This document shows, piece by piece, positions 22,470-30,566 of a stretch of 37,078 nt of DNA (position 1 is its first letter; each line of letters begins with the position of its first letter). Below the pieces are notes generated by a model that had not been told where the DNA came from, did not search any database, and saw only the letters and a list, made by a program, of their open reading frames with translations. The position numbers and the translations under genes were made by a program. Location: positions 1-37,078 of the forward strand of contig DXLU01000035.1 of assembly GCA_019414565.1 (NCBI GenBank), given 5' to 3'. The DNA comes from Collinsella sp. GTDB taxonomy: Bacteria; Actinomycetota; Coriobacteriia; Coriobacteriales; Coriobacteriaceae.

Positions 22470-23555
22470 CTATTCCTCTTTGGCAAGATCAAAGGTCACG
22501 GTGATTCGATCACGCGAAACACGAATCTTTGGGTCGCCGCAAAGGTTGAGATAGTACCGGGCAGCAAGGTCATCAAAGTCGCGCTCCACAGCACGCGAAA
22601 ACTGTGCAATGTCATCCTTGGCAATACGTAGCCCGCGACGATCCTTCGCGAGATCGACAGGAGCCGGCGCACGCGAGGACGAATCACGCTCGCGCAGCAG
22701 ACGCGCGGTCACACCGCGAACGGGCTTAATCTGCCCTACCAAAATGCGATGGGCCGTGCGCTCGGACATCTCAAGACCCAAACCCGAACAGATACGGATA
22801 AAGTCCTCGGCATCAGAAGCAAGGCCTAAACGATCGACAACCGGAAGCTCGCTCTCGTCATCAATGAACAGGAGACGAGACGTATCGAGCCGGCTTGACG
22901 CCTGAGCATAAAGGGTCGCGGCAATCTCAGACGGAGAACCAAGATAGACATCGCAACCACGCAACTCTTCGAGCGCAAACTCACAAGCAGCGCGAATAAT
23001 ATTATGCGGACCGCGAGCACAGACATAACGTCCGTCCTCATCCTTGACGGCCTGGGGCCAGCTGGACTGATCGGCACGCTCACTGAGGCGGTTAGCCGCA
23101 ACGCTCACCTTGAAGGCTGAACCAAGATCGACACCGGACGTGACCACACGGGCCTCGTCGGTGTTCTGCTTGATCGAAAACAATGCCATGCCACGACCGT
23201 GAACGCCCCAACGGTCCATCTTCATGCTCTCGAGCTTGGAGGTAACGCGGGCATCAAAGATTCGCTCTTGCATATCCTGCGGAACGCCAGAACCGTTATC
23301 CAGAAAGACAAGCGTGCGGACGCCATCTTCCTTGGTCGTGGCGAGATAGACCTTGTCGGCGCCGGCATCGCGAGCATTACGGAGCATTTCGATGACGATG
23401 TCCTCGACATGCTGAATGTCGTGCTTAGCCTGGCGCCGCTCGGCCTCCGAAACGCGGAGGCGGACATACCCCTCGCCAAGGTTCTCCTCGACGCGAAGGT
23501 TGCCCTCCCCCGACATCGACGCGATAAATGAGATGAGCTCGTTCGCGTCGCTCAT
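22470..23555 (-). CDS. GHKL (MutL-like) ATPase domain protein
   Basis: A 361-residue protein whose first 140 residues form a GHKL ATP-binding domain. Helix EMLRNARDAGADKVYL holds E56-x3-N60 and D63. G1 is FLDNGSGVP (85-92), and VTSKLES (104-110) with GVHGRGMALFSI (117-128) completes the site. The E-x3-N, TSK and G-x-GRG-x-AL pattern resembles the MutL N-terminal ATPase more than histidine kinases. The remaining 220 residues have no motif I recognise; there is no MutL endonuclease or dimerisation region. The gene begins 1 base after the rny stop. In Firmicutes that slot usually holds ymdB. A role in RNA or DNA metabolism is plausible but not shown. Confidence 0.8.
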   Translation of the reverse strand: MSDANELISFIASMSGEGNLRVEENLGEGYVRLRVSEAERRQAKHDIQHVEDIVIEMLRNARDAGADKVYLATTKEDGVRTLVFLDNGSGVPQDMQERIFDARVTSKLESMKMDRWGVHGRGMALFSIKQNTDEARVVTSGVDLGSAFKVSVAANRLSERADQSSWPQAVKDEDGRYVCARGPHNIIRAACEFALEELRGCDVYLGSPSEIAATLYAQASSRLDTSRLLFIDDESELPVVDRLGLASDAEDFIRICSGLGLEMSERTAHRILVGQIKPVRGVTARLLRERDSSSRAPAPVDLAKDRRGLRIAKDDIAQFSRAVERDFDDLAARYYLNLCGDPKIRVSRDRITVTFDLAKEE

Positions 23556-23556
23556 G

Positions 23557-25107
23557 TTATTTAGCGATATCGACAGCGCGGCTCTCGCGAATCACGACGA
23601 CGCGCACCTGACCGGGATACTCCATCTCTTCCTCGATCTGATGGGCGATATCGTGAGCCAGAACCGTGGACTGGGCATCGGAAATCTTGTCTGGCTGGAC
23701 CATGACGTGGACCTCGCGACCGGCCTGCATGGCATAGGTACGTTCGACGCCGTCATGAGAGTTGGCGATCTCCTCGAGCTTCTCAAGACGCTTGATGTAG
23801 TTCTCGGCAGACTCGCGACGGGCACCGGGGCGAGAGGCAGAGACAGCATCGGCGGCCTGCACCAGGACATCGAGCACCGTGTTGGGGTCGACATCGGCAT
23901 GGTGAGCCTCAATAGCGTGGACGATAACGGGCTTCTCGCCATAACGGCGGGCAAGCTCGGCGCCGATGACGGCATGCGGGCCCTCGACGTCGTGGTCGAT
24001 TGCCTTGCCCAGGTCATGAAGCAGGCCGGCGCGCTTGGCGGTCACAACGTCCAGGCCAAGCTCGGAAGCCATCACGCCGCACAGATCAGAGACCTCGAGG
24101 GAATGCTGAAGCACGTTCTGACCAAACGAGGTACGGTAGCGCAGGGCACCAAGGGTCTTGACGATCTCGGGGTGCAGGTCGTGGATGCCGGCATCGAAGG
24201 CAGCCTGCTCGCCAGCCTCGCGCACGCGCTGCTGAACCAGGTCGGCGGCCTTGTGATACATCTCCTCGATACGGGCAGGGTGAATGCGGCCGTCGGCGAT
24301 GAGGTTCTCGAGGGCGACACGGGCGGTCTCACGACGGACCGGGTCGAAGCTCGAAAGAACGACGGTCTCGGGCGTGTCGTCGATCACGAGGTTGACGCCG
24401 GAAACCTGCTCGAAGGTCCGGATGTTGCGACCCTCGCGACCGATGATACGGCCCTTGAGGTCATCAGAGGGAATGTGCACGGAGGTAACGGTGACCTCGG
24501 CAGTGTGGTCGGCAGCGCAGCGCTGAATCGCCAGAGACAGAATCTCCTGGGCGGTCTTGTGGCACTCGGCGCGAACCTGCTGCTCGGACTCGCGAATGAT
24601 CGTGGCAGCCTCGTGGGTGACCTCGCCGCGAACCTTATCGAGGAGCTCCTTGTGGGCGTCCTCGCGGGTAAGGTCGGCGATACGCTCGAGCTCGGAGGTC
24701 TGCTTTGCGCAGAGCTCCTCGAGCTCACGGGAGCGCTTCTCGACCTGACCGGCCTGGCTGGACAGCTGATGCTCGCGCTTGTCGAGAGCGTCGTTGCGGC
24801 GATCAAGGGATTCCTCGCGCTGCATCACGCGGTTCTCGAGCGTACGAATCTCGTTCTTACGCTGCTTGTCCTCGGCCTCGGCGGCCTGCTTGTTCTTGAT
24901 GATCTCCTCTTTAGCCTCGAGCAGAGCCTCTTTTTTGAGGGTCTCGGCCTGACGCTTGGCATCACCGATCAGGGACTCAGCCTGTGCGTGTGCCGACTGG
25001 ATTTTTTCGTCGGCCTCGTGAAGACTACCCTGCTTGGCGGTGCGCATGTAGGCAATGGCGGCGATGGCACCCAAAACGATGCCAACGAGCGCTGCGATGA
25101 TAGGCAT
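23557..25107 (-). CDS. rny: Ribonuclease Y
   Basis: A 516-residue membrane-anchored endoribonuclease that initiates mRNA decay. It has an N-terminal helix (2-21), a long coiled coil (about 35-195), a KH domain with GRIIGREGRN (219-228) and an HD domain with HD at 364-365 (LLHDLGKAID), then the conserved C-terminal part with VMVQPDK. The ATG at 25105-25107 is preferred because AAGGAG sits 5 bases upstream; a GTG two codons earlier overlaps the site. A good promoter lies about 170 bases upstream, leaving a structured leader. It pairs functionally with RNase J at 34857-36527. Confidence 0.97.
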   Translation of the reverse strand: MPIIAALVGIVLGAIAAIAYMRTAKQGSLHEADEKIQSAHAQAESLIGDAKRQAETLKKEALLEAKEEIIKNKQAAEAEDKQRKNEIRTLENRVMQREESLDRRNDALDKREHQLSSQAGQVEKRSRELEELCAKQTSELERIADLTREDAHKELLDKVRGEVTHEAATIIRESEQQVRAECHKTAQEILSLAIQRCAADHTAEVTVTSVHIPSDDLKGRIIGREGRNIRTFEQVSGVNLVIDDTPETVVLSSFDPVRRETARVALENLIADGRIHPARIEEMYHKAADLVQQRVREAGEQAAFDAGIHDLHPEIVKTLGALRYRTSFGQNVLQHSLEVSDLCGVMASELGLDVVTAKRAGLLHDLGKAIDHDVEGPHAVIGAELARRYGEKPVIVHAIEAHHADVDPNTVLDVLVQAADAVSASRPGARRESAENYIKRLEKLEEIANSHDGVERTYAMQAGREVHVMVQPDKISDAQSTVLAHDIAHQIEEEMEYPGQVRVVVIRESRAVDIAK

Positions 25108-25142
25108 GCTCACTCCTTTTTATGGATTCGTTACACAACAAA

Positions 25143-25168
25143 GCGAACCGTCCTTACGAACGGCTCGC
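25143..25168 (-). promoter_or_regulatory. GUAA-tetraloop hairpin in the rny leader
   Basis: In the rny mRNA an 11-bp stem (two G-U pairs) is capped by GUAA, a GNRA tetraloop. It lies about 35 bases upstream of the start codon. It could be a stability or autoregulatory element; there is no T run, so termination is unlikely. Confidence 0.45.
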
Positions 25169-25273
25169 GACATTTGAGTAATATGGGCGCAGCTTATGCG
25201 GGTCGGATACAGATAAACATATAAACAAACTCATCACAGATGAGCACATATCACAAAGCAAATGACAGTGTTT

Positions 25274-25302
25274 ATCGTACGTTGAACCACAACAACTGTC
25301 AA
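25274..25302 (-). promoter_or_regulatory. rny promoter
   Basis: On the minus strand TTGACA (25297-25302) is followed after 17 bases by TACGAT (25274-25279). This predicts a leader of about 160 bases before rny. Confidence 0.7.
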
Positions 25303-25308
25303 ATAAAT

Positions 25309-25349
25309 GGCCCCAGCACGGCGGCTAAAACGCGGTGAACGGCAGGGCC
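25309..25349 (-). terminator. Possible recX terminator
   Basis: GGCCC and GGGCC at the two ends can pair around a GC-rich interior, and an AT-rich tract follows on the minus strand. The pairing is imperfect. It lies 16 bases past the recX stop and just before the rny promoter. Confidence 0.35.
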
Positions 25350-25364
25350 ACAAAACGCATACGC

Positions 25365-26057
25365 CTAAACCGCACATTCCTCACGTTCGGCATCGAGACG
25401 TGCCTTAACGGCATCGGCGGCGATGTGATACGAGAAGCCCTTGCCCATCAAAAACCGAACCAGTTTTTCGAATCCGCGCGTCTCTGGAACACGCCGCTTG
25501 GCGAGCAGGGCTGACGCACGCGCCAAATCGTCTTCGACGGCAAAATAGTCCTCGGGATAACCGGGAATGTCATCGAGCACGACATGACGGCGCTTGAGCT
25601 CGGTCTCGATTTTACGCTGTCCCCAACCGCGCCGCTTGCGTTCCTCGATAAAGTACGAGCAAAAGCGGTTCTCGTCTAAAAAGCGATACTCGGTGGCGCG
25701 CTCGACGGCGAAATCGATCGCGGTCTGGTGAAAGCCGTAGCGAGCCAGCTTGTCACGGACCTCGCCCGTCGCATGGTCGCGTCGCGATAGCATCTCGGTC
25801 ACCATGGTAAGTGCACATTTACGCTCGACGAGCTGCACCGCCTCACGAAAGTTGTCCCAATCACAGGGAAGATCGGGGCGGTTTTTGACATACAGGCGCG
25901 CGACCCGCGCGGGAATCCAAATGGACCGCTCAAAACCGCCCTCAAGCTCACAATCGATATGTGCGCAAGGCTTTTTGGACGCATACCCGCTCGAGAACGA
26001 GGAGGCCGCCTTCTTATCGGGAAAGACGACCGTGGCCTCGGTCACCGTATACGACAT
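25365..26057 (-). CDS. recX: RecX-family regulator of RecA
   Basis: A 230-residue protein of three-helix repeats that binds RecA filaments and limits their activity. RecX features are LSRRDHATGEVRDKLARYGF (about 90-109), VERATEYRFLDENRFCSYFI (118-137) and RKRRGWGQRKIETELKRRHV. The N-terminal 80 residues are family-variable. It starts 11 bases after the recA stop with a weak ribosome binding site, so translation is probably coupled to recA at a lower level, as is common for recX. Confidence 0.9.
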   Translation of the reverse strand: MSYTVTEATVVFPDKKAASSFSSGYASKKPCAHIDCELEGGFERSIWIPARVARLYVKNRPDLPCDWDNFREAVQLVERKCALTMVTEMLSRRDHATGEVRDKLARYGFHQTAIDFAVERATEYRFLDENRFCSYFIEERKRRGWGQRKIETELKRRHVVLDDIPGYPEDYFAVEDDLARASALLAKRRVPETRGFEKLVRFLMGKGFSYHIAADAVKARLDAEREECAV

Positions 26058-26068
26058 GAGCGTAACCG

Positions 26069-27217
26069 CTACTCGTCGTCATCATCGAGCATGGCGGAAC
26101 CATCGATGGCGTAAAGCTCGTCAAACTCCTCAGGCGCAGGCTGATCGGTCAGCTCGACCTCGGATGGAGCATCGTCGTCAAACTCAAGCCCGCAGGCAAG
26201 GCGGACCTTATGCTCAATCTCGTCGGCGCAATCGGGGTGTTCGCGCAGGAACGCCTTGGCGGCCTCGCGACCGTTGCCGAGCTTGTCCTCGCCATAGGCA
26301 AACCAGGAGCCCATCTTCTTGCAGATGCCGCACTCGACAGCCATGTCCAGAATCGAGCCCTCCTTAGAGATGCCCGTACCGTACATGATGTCAAACTCAG
26401 CAGAACGGAACGGAGCTGCCACCTTGTTCTTAACGACCTTGGCGCGCACGCGGTTACCGATAACCTCATCCTTAAGCTTAATGCTGTCGATGCGGCGAAT
26501 GTCGATACGCACCGAAGAGAAAAACTTAAGGGCGCGGCCGCCCGTCGTGGTCTCGGGGTTGCCGAACATGACGCCGATCTTCTCACGCAGTTGGTTAATG
26601 AAGATGCACGTCGTGTTGGACTTGGACAGCGAGCCGGCAAGCTTGCGGAGCGCCTGGCTCATCAGGCGAGCTTGCAAGCCGACCGTGGTATCGCCGATCT
26701 CTCCCTCGATCTCGGCACGCGGGGTCAGCGCGGCGACGGAGTCGACGACGATGGCATCGATGGCGCCGGAACGCACGAGCATGTCAACAATCTCGAGCGC
26801 CTGCTCACCCGTATCGGGCTGGGAAATCAGTACCTCGTCGATATCCACGCCAATGCGCGCGGCATACGTGGGATCGAGCGCGTGCTCGGCATCGATAAAT
26901 GCCACCACGCCACCCATTGCCTGGGCCTCGGCCAGGATCTCGAGCGAAAGCGTCGTCTTACCGGAGGACTCAGGACCGTAAATCTCGACGATACGGCCGC
27001 GCGGCACACCGCCGATACCCAGAGCGGCATCGAGTGCCAGAGCGCCCGTGGGGATGGCCTCAACCTCAAGCTCGGGGCCGCCGTCACCATACCTCATGAT
27101 GGAACCCTGGCCGAATTTCTTCTCGATCTCGGCCTTGGTGGTGGCGATCATCTCATCGCGCTCTTTACCCGTCGTGCGAGCATGAACGGTACGTACGGGA
27201 CCTGAATTCTTGGCCAT
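26069..27217 (-). CDS. recA: RecA recombinase
   Basis: A 382-residue recombinase that forms ATP-dependent filaments on single-stranded DNA, promotes strand exchange and triggers LexA cleavage. Walker A GPESSGKTT lies at 81-89. AIVVDSVAALTPRAEIEGE (Walker B and L1 region) and GGRALKFFSSVR (L2 end) are conserved. The C-terminus is acidic (SAMLDDDDE), which normally tempers activity. The ATG at 27215-27217 follows GGAGGG; an upstream in-frame codon at 27238 is unsupported. Its promoter carries a LexA box in the spacer. recX follows directly. Confidence 0.99.
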   Translation of the reverse strand: MAKNSGPVRTVHARTTGKERDEMIATTKAEIEKKFGQGSIMRYGDGGPELEVEAIPTGALALDAALGIGGVPRGRIVEIYGPESSGKTTLSLEILAEAQAMGGVVAFIDAEHALDPTYAARIGVDIDEVLISQPDTGEQALEIVDMLVRSGAIDAIVVDSVAALTPRAEIEGEIGDTTVGLQARLMSQALRKLAGSLSKSNTTCIFINQLREKIGVMFGNPETTTGGRALKFFSSVRIDIRRIDSIKLKDEVIGNRVRAKVVKNKVAAPFRSAEFDIMYGTGISKEGSILDMAVECGICKKMGSWFAYGEDKLGNGREAAKAFLREHPDCADEIEHKVRLACGLEFDDDAPSEVELTDQPAPEEFDELYAIDGSAMLDDDDE

Positions 27218-27247
27218 GAAAAGCCCTCCTCTTAACAACCTGCATCG

Positions 27248-27276
27248 ATAATAAACGAACGGCTGTTCGTGGTCAA
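27248..27276 (-). promoter_or_regulatory. recA promoter with internal LexA box
   Basis: On the minus strand -35 TTGACC (27271-27276) and -10 TATTAT (27248-27253) are separated by 17 bases. The SOS box CGAACGGCTGTTCG (27256-27269; its core reads GAACAGCCGTTC on the minus strand) fills the spacer, so LexA would block RNA polymerase directly. Confidence 0.9.
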
Positions 27277-27317
27277 CCGTTCAGATAAATCATATGCAGG
27301 CAGTCTTTCCAAAACCC

Positions 27318-27372
27318 AACCAAACGCCGACCAAATACTGACCAAATGCTTGACCACATAGGGCCAAATATA
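27318..27372. repeat. Four to five 11-bp tandem repeats upstream of recA
   Basis: Successive 11-bp units read AACCAAACGCC (27318), GACCAAATACT (27329), GACCAAATGCT (27340), GACCACATAGG (27352) and a decayed GCCAAATATAA (27363). One extra base precedes the fourth. The period is close to one helical turn, placing the units on one DNA face. They lie 42 to 96 bases upstream of the recA -35. No function is known to me. Confidence 0.55.
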
Positions 27373-27443
27373 AGCAAGGAAGGCGAAAATAAACCTATGA
27401 CCAGCAAAAACGCTGAATTTGTCAGAGGTCCCTATCTCCACAA

Positions 27444-27467
27444 TTAAGGGGCCCTAAGGCCCCTTAA
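27444..27467 (-). terminator. cinA terminator
   Basis: A perfect 10-bp stem (TTAAGGGGCC, 27444-27453, with 27458-27467) has a 4-base loop. It lies 7 bases after the cinA stop and separates the cinA operon from recA. The T tail on the minus strand is short. Confidence 0.75.
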
Positions 27468-27474
27468 AACACGT

Positions 27475-28005
27475 CTATTCCATAGAGTTGAGCAAAAGGG
27501 CAATGCGTCCCAATGCCTCCGCGACCGCATGGGCACGAACACACGAACGGTCGCCCTCATAGTGGCAGCGCACAGAGTCCACGACCGGCACTTCCCCATC
27601 AGCCGCGCGATACGCCCAGCCAATATAGAAAGTGCCAGCCGGATCGTCCTCAGTGCCGCCGCCGGGGCCGGCATAACCCGTTGCGCTCACTGCAATATCG
27701 CTCTGGTACAGCTCCAGCGAACCCGCCGCCATCTCGCGCGCGGTCTGATGCGACACCGCGGTATAGCGGTCGAGCGTCTCCTGATCAACGCCCAAAACGC
27801 GATGCTTGATCTCATCGCAGTAGGTCACCGCACCGCCACGCAGCACCGCCGAGGCGCCCGGGATATCGGCAATCGTCGAGGCAATCATACCTGCTGTCAG
27901 CGACTCAGCCGTCGAAACCGTCACGCCCCGAGCGCTCGCGCGCTCGACAATATGACGCGCCAGCTCCTCGTTATGTGCGGAAATCTGCTCAAAAGAGTCC
28001 GTCAT
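27475..28005 (-). CDS. cinA: CinA C-terminal domain protein, nicotinamide-nucleotide amidase (PncC type)
   Basis: A 176-residue protein corresponding only to the CinA C-terminal domain, which deamidates nicotinamide mononucleotide to recycle NAD. Conserved parts are TAESLTAGMIASTIADIPGA (about 34-53), the GGAVTYCDEIKH loop and SATGYAGPGGGT near residue 110. The N-terminal ADP-ribose pyrophosphatase (COG1058) domain of long CinA is absent, as in stand-alone PncC enzymes. The ATG at 28003-28005 is chosen; a GTG two codons earlier is possible. It follows pgsA by 12 bases and is upstream of recA in the classic pgsA-cinA-recA order. Confidence 0.92.
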   Translation of the reverse strand: MTDSFEQISAHNEELARHIVERASARGVTVSTAESLTAGMIASTIADIPGASAVLRGGAVTYCDEIKHRVLGVDQETLDRYTAVSHQTAREMAAGSLELYQSDIAVSATGYAGPGGGTEDDPAGTFYIGWAYRAADGEVPVVDSVRCHYEGDRSCVRAHAVAEALGRIALLLNSME

Positions 28006-28017
28006 ACCCACCAGGAC

Positions 28018-28656
28018 CTAGACCGAAAAGACGATCTTGCGGCAGTTCCAGAAGTACTGGGCGCCCGAGATAACGGTCAGGACAACGGCAACGGCGTACA
28101 GGAAGCGCGACACCGAGTAGATGCCGAGCGTCAGCGCCAGCGGGCCAAGGTGCAAGCCGGCCATCGCAAAGACGCACAGGTAACCGCAGATGGAGACCAT
28201 CGTGGTCGCCGTCTTGTACTTGCCAAGCTTATCGGCGGCAACGACCACGCCGGCGGCACTCGCGACCATGCGAAGGGCGCTCACCAGAAGCTCACGGAAC
28301 AGGATAATGAACACGGACCACACGGTCACAGCGCCAAAATCCAAGAACAGCAGCAGAGCCGAGAACACCAGCAGCTTATCGGCGATGGGGTCCAAGAACT
28401 TACCGAAATCGGTAATCTCGTTGCGCGAGCGCGCCAGATAACCGTCGACCTTATCGGTGCACGACAGGATCACATACAGAATGAAGGCAGCGGCGGCGAG
28501 CGGGCCGTCGAAGGTGCTCCAATCTGTACCGGCAACACTCGTGTGAGAAAGCGCCGACACGATCATGAACACCGGGATAAAGACGATGCGAACGCACGTC
28601 ACGATGTTGGCGGGCGTCCAAACACTCGTCAGTTCCTTATTGCTCTCGTTTGCCAC
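28018..28656 (-). CDS. pgsA: CDP-diacylglycerol-glycerol-3-phosphate 3-phosphatidyltransferase
   Basis: A 212-residue membrane enzyme making phosphatidylglycerol phosphate, the committed step to anionic phospholipids. The motif is complete: D68, D71-G72, A75-R76, G85, D89 and D93 in DKVDGYLARSRNEITDFGKF and LDPIADKL. WTPANIVTCVRIVFIP near the start is typical of PgsA. It begins with GTG (28654-28656) after GGAGAG, 9 bases beyond the rimO stop. Its conserved place before cinA-recA makes this the likely main PgsA, compared with the paralogue at 7105-7809. Confidence 0.95.
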   Translation of the reverse strand: MANESNKELTSVWTPANIVTCVRIVFIPVFMIVSALSHTSVAGTDWSTFDGPLAAAAFILYVILSCTDKVDGYLARSRNEITDFGKFLDPIADKLLVFSALLLFLDFGAVTVWSVFIILFRELLVSALRMVASAAGVVVAADKLGKYKTATTMVSICGYLCVFAMAGLHLGPLALTLGIYSVSRFLYAVAVVLTVISGAQYFWNCRKIVFSV

Positions 28657-28665
28657 GATGCTCTC

Positions 28666-30015
28666 CTACTCCACAACATGGCCGATAAGCTCATAGCAGA
28701 AGCTATCGGTAAACTCGACCGTCAGAATATCGCCCACGGACGCCTCGCTGGCGTCCAAGTGCACCGCGCCATCGGAATCGGGCGCCTGGAACCAAGCGTG
28801 GCCGATCAGCTCGGCGCCGTCCTCGGTCTCCTCGATGCCGTCGACAATCACCTGGGCGCGCTCGCCCACATGTGCGGCGGTGGCGGCAAAACCGAGCGAC
28901 TCGGCCAGGTCCATGGCCTCCTGGGCGCGCTCGAGCTTGACCTCCTCATCGACCTGACCCTCCATCTTAGCGGCCAGGCTGCCCTCCTCCTGCGAGTAGG
29001 CAAAGACGCTCGTGTAGTCAAAGCCGACGGTGTCCATAAAGTCGATAAGGTCGCGGAACTCATCGTCGGTCTCGGTCGGGAAGCCGACCATGGCCGTGGA
29101 ACGGATCACAATGCCGGGGATACGCTCACGCAGATCACGGAACAGGTCCTCGAGCTCCTGGCGCGAACCAGAACGGCGCATAGCCTTGAGGATGCGCGCG
29201 TCGCAGTGCTGCACGGGGATATCGATATAAGGCAGTACCTCGGGCGTATCGCGAATCGTATCGATAAGCTCGTCGGTCATGCCCTCGGGCTGCAGGTAGA
29301 GCACGCGGACCCAGACGTTGTGCGGTCGCACGGCCTCGGCGACGGCATGCAGCAGCTGCGCCAGATTGCGCGGCGAGCCATCGGTGACGTCTTCGTCGGC
29401 AAAGTCGGTGCCCCAAATACCCGTGTCCTGGCCGATCAGCACGATCTCTCGCACGCCACCGGCAACCAAGTCGCGCACCTCGGAAATAATGCTCTCGGCA
29501 TTGCGCGAGTGATAACGACCGCGGATATACGGGATCATGCAGAAGCTACAGAAGCGGTTGCAGCCATCGGAGATCTTGACGTAGGCGACAGCGCCCTCGA
29601 CGGTGCGCTTGACCTGCGGAATATAGGCGGCAATCTCACGCTCGACACCCAGCACGCCATCGATGACCGTCACAATGCCATCCTCCTCGTCGGCCTTCAC
29701 AAAGGCAGCGACCTCGGGCAGCTCGTCAGGCAGGTCGTCGCCATAGCGCGACGGCACACAGCCGCACATGACGATGGGACAAGAACGAACGCCGTCCTGA
29801 ACCTCGTTGGCGAGCTCGAGCGTGGTCTCGATGCTCTCGGACGTTGCGGAGGCGAGGAACGAGCATGTATTGACGATGGCGATATCGGCATCCTGTGGGT
29901 CGAATGCCTCCTCGTAGCCCGCGGCGGTCAAAAGAGAACGCATGCGGTCGGTGTCAACCTCGTTCTTAGCGCACCCGAGGGTGATGTAGAGCACGGAGCC
30001 CAACGGTGTATCCAT
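28666..30015 (-). CDS. rimO: Ribosomal protein S12 methylthiotransferase RimO
   Basis: A 449-residue radical-SAM enzyme that methylthiolates an aspartate of ribosomal protein S12. The N-terminal domain opens with LYITLGCAKNEVDTDRM and has cluster cysteines C15, C51 and C86. The radical-SAM triad is C152, C156 and C159 (DGCNRFCSFCMIPYIRGRYH). A TRAM domain closes it. GCAKN and IRGRYHSR distinguish RimO from MiaB, which is also in the window. The ribosome binding site AAAGGA is further than usual from the ATG (about 14 bases). It lies between yajQ and pgsA in one operon. Confidence 0.95.
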   Translation of the reverse strand: MDTPLGSVLYITLGCAKNEVDTDRMRSLLTAAGYEEAFDPQDADIAIVNTCSFLASATSESIETTLELANEVQDGVRSCPIVMCGCVPSRYGDDLPDELPEVAAFVKADEEDGIVTVIDGVLGVEREIAAYIPQVKRTVEGAVAYVKISDGCNRFCSFCMIPYIRGRYHSRNAESIISEVRDLVAGGVREIVLIGQDTGIWGTDFADEDVTDGSPRNLAQLLHAVAEAVRPHNVWVRVLYLQPEGMTDELIDTIRDTPEVLPYIDIPVQHCDARILKAMRRSGSRQELEDLFRDLRERIPGIVIRSTAMVGFPTETDDEFRDLIDFMDTVGFDYTSVFAYSQEEGSLAAKMEGQVDEEVKLERAQEAMDLAESLGFAATAAHVGERAQVIVDGIEETEDGAELIGHAWFQAPDSDGAVHLDASEASVGDILTVEFTDSFCYELIGHVVE

Positions 30016-30042
30016 GTTGAAGAGCAGTCCTTTCGAATGATA

Positions 30043-30540
30043 TTAGCGGTAGTTGGTGAACTGCAGCGGCTGGCCGTAGTCCTGGTCGCGCAGGAACTGG
30101 ATCACGGTCTGCAACGCGTCCTTCGAAGCAGAGGAAACACGCAGCTTGTCGGCCTCGATAGTCACCTTGACCTTGAGCTTTTGGTCCTTGATGTCCTTGT
30201 TGATCTTCTTGGCGGTCGCCTGGTCGATACCCTCGACGATATGGCCGAGCACGCGCACGGTGCCGCCCGATGCCGCCTGCGGGGCATCCCACGAGACAGC
30301 CTTGAGGTCGATGCCGCGCTTGATGAGCTTGGAGCTCAGCACCTCGATAATCTGCTTGGAGACAAAGTCGGCCGGGGCGTTGATCGTAAAGAGCTTGTCG
30401 CCCTTCGAAAGCTCGATCGTGGCGCCGGAATCCTTCAGGTCATAGCGCTGGGAAATCTCGCGCGTGGTTTGCTGGAAGGCGTTGTCGACCTCTTGCATGT
30501 TGACCTCGGACACGACGTCGAAGCTGGAATCTTTAGCCAT
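30043..30540 (-). CDS. yajQ: YajQ-family nucleotide-binding protein
   Basis: A 165-residue protein of the YajQ family: it opens MAKDSSFDVVSEVNMQEVDN, has REISQRYDLKDSGATIEL (27-44), and ends RDQDYGQPLQFTNYR. The fold has two ferredoxin-like halves; some members bind cyclic di-GMP or nucleic acids. Function here is not established. A good AAAGGAAA site precedes it. It is 27 bases upstream of rimO and 26 bases after the RodZ-like gene, so it belongs to the rnjA-to-cinA unit. Confidence 0.95.
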   Translation of the reverse strand: MAKDSSFDVVSEVNMQEVDNAFQQTTREISQRYDLKDSGATIELSKGDKLFTINAPADFVSKQIIEVLSSKLIKRGIDLKAVSWDAPQAASGGTVRVLGHIVEGIDQATAKKINKDIKDQKLKVKVTIEADKLRVSSASKDALQTVIQFLRDQDYGQPLQFTNYR

Positions 30541-30566
30541 GATGTTTCCTTTCGCGTACGAGCGGC

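Noticed and set aside
22396..22470. Longer start for the SpoVS-like protein
   Set aside because: The extension does not match the family and the ATG at 22393-22395 has an AGGAG site.
23416..25224. A 602-codon plus-strand frame opposite rny
   Set aside because: Antisense to the unmistakable RNase Y gene; leucine/glycine-rich without domain structure.
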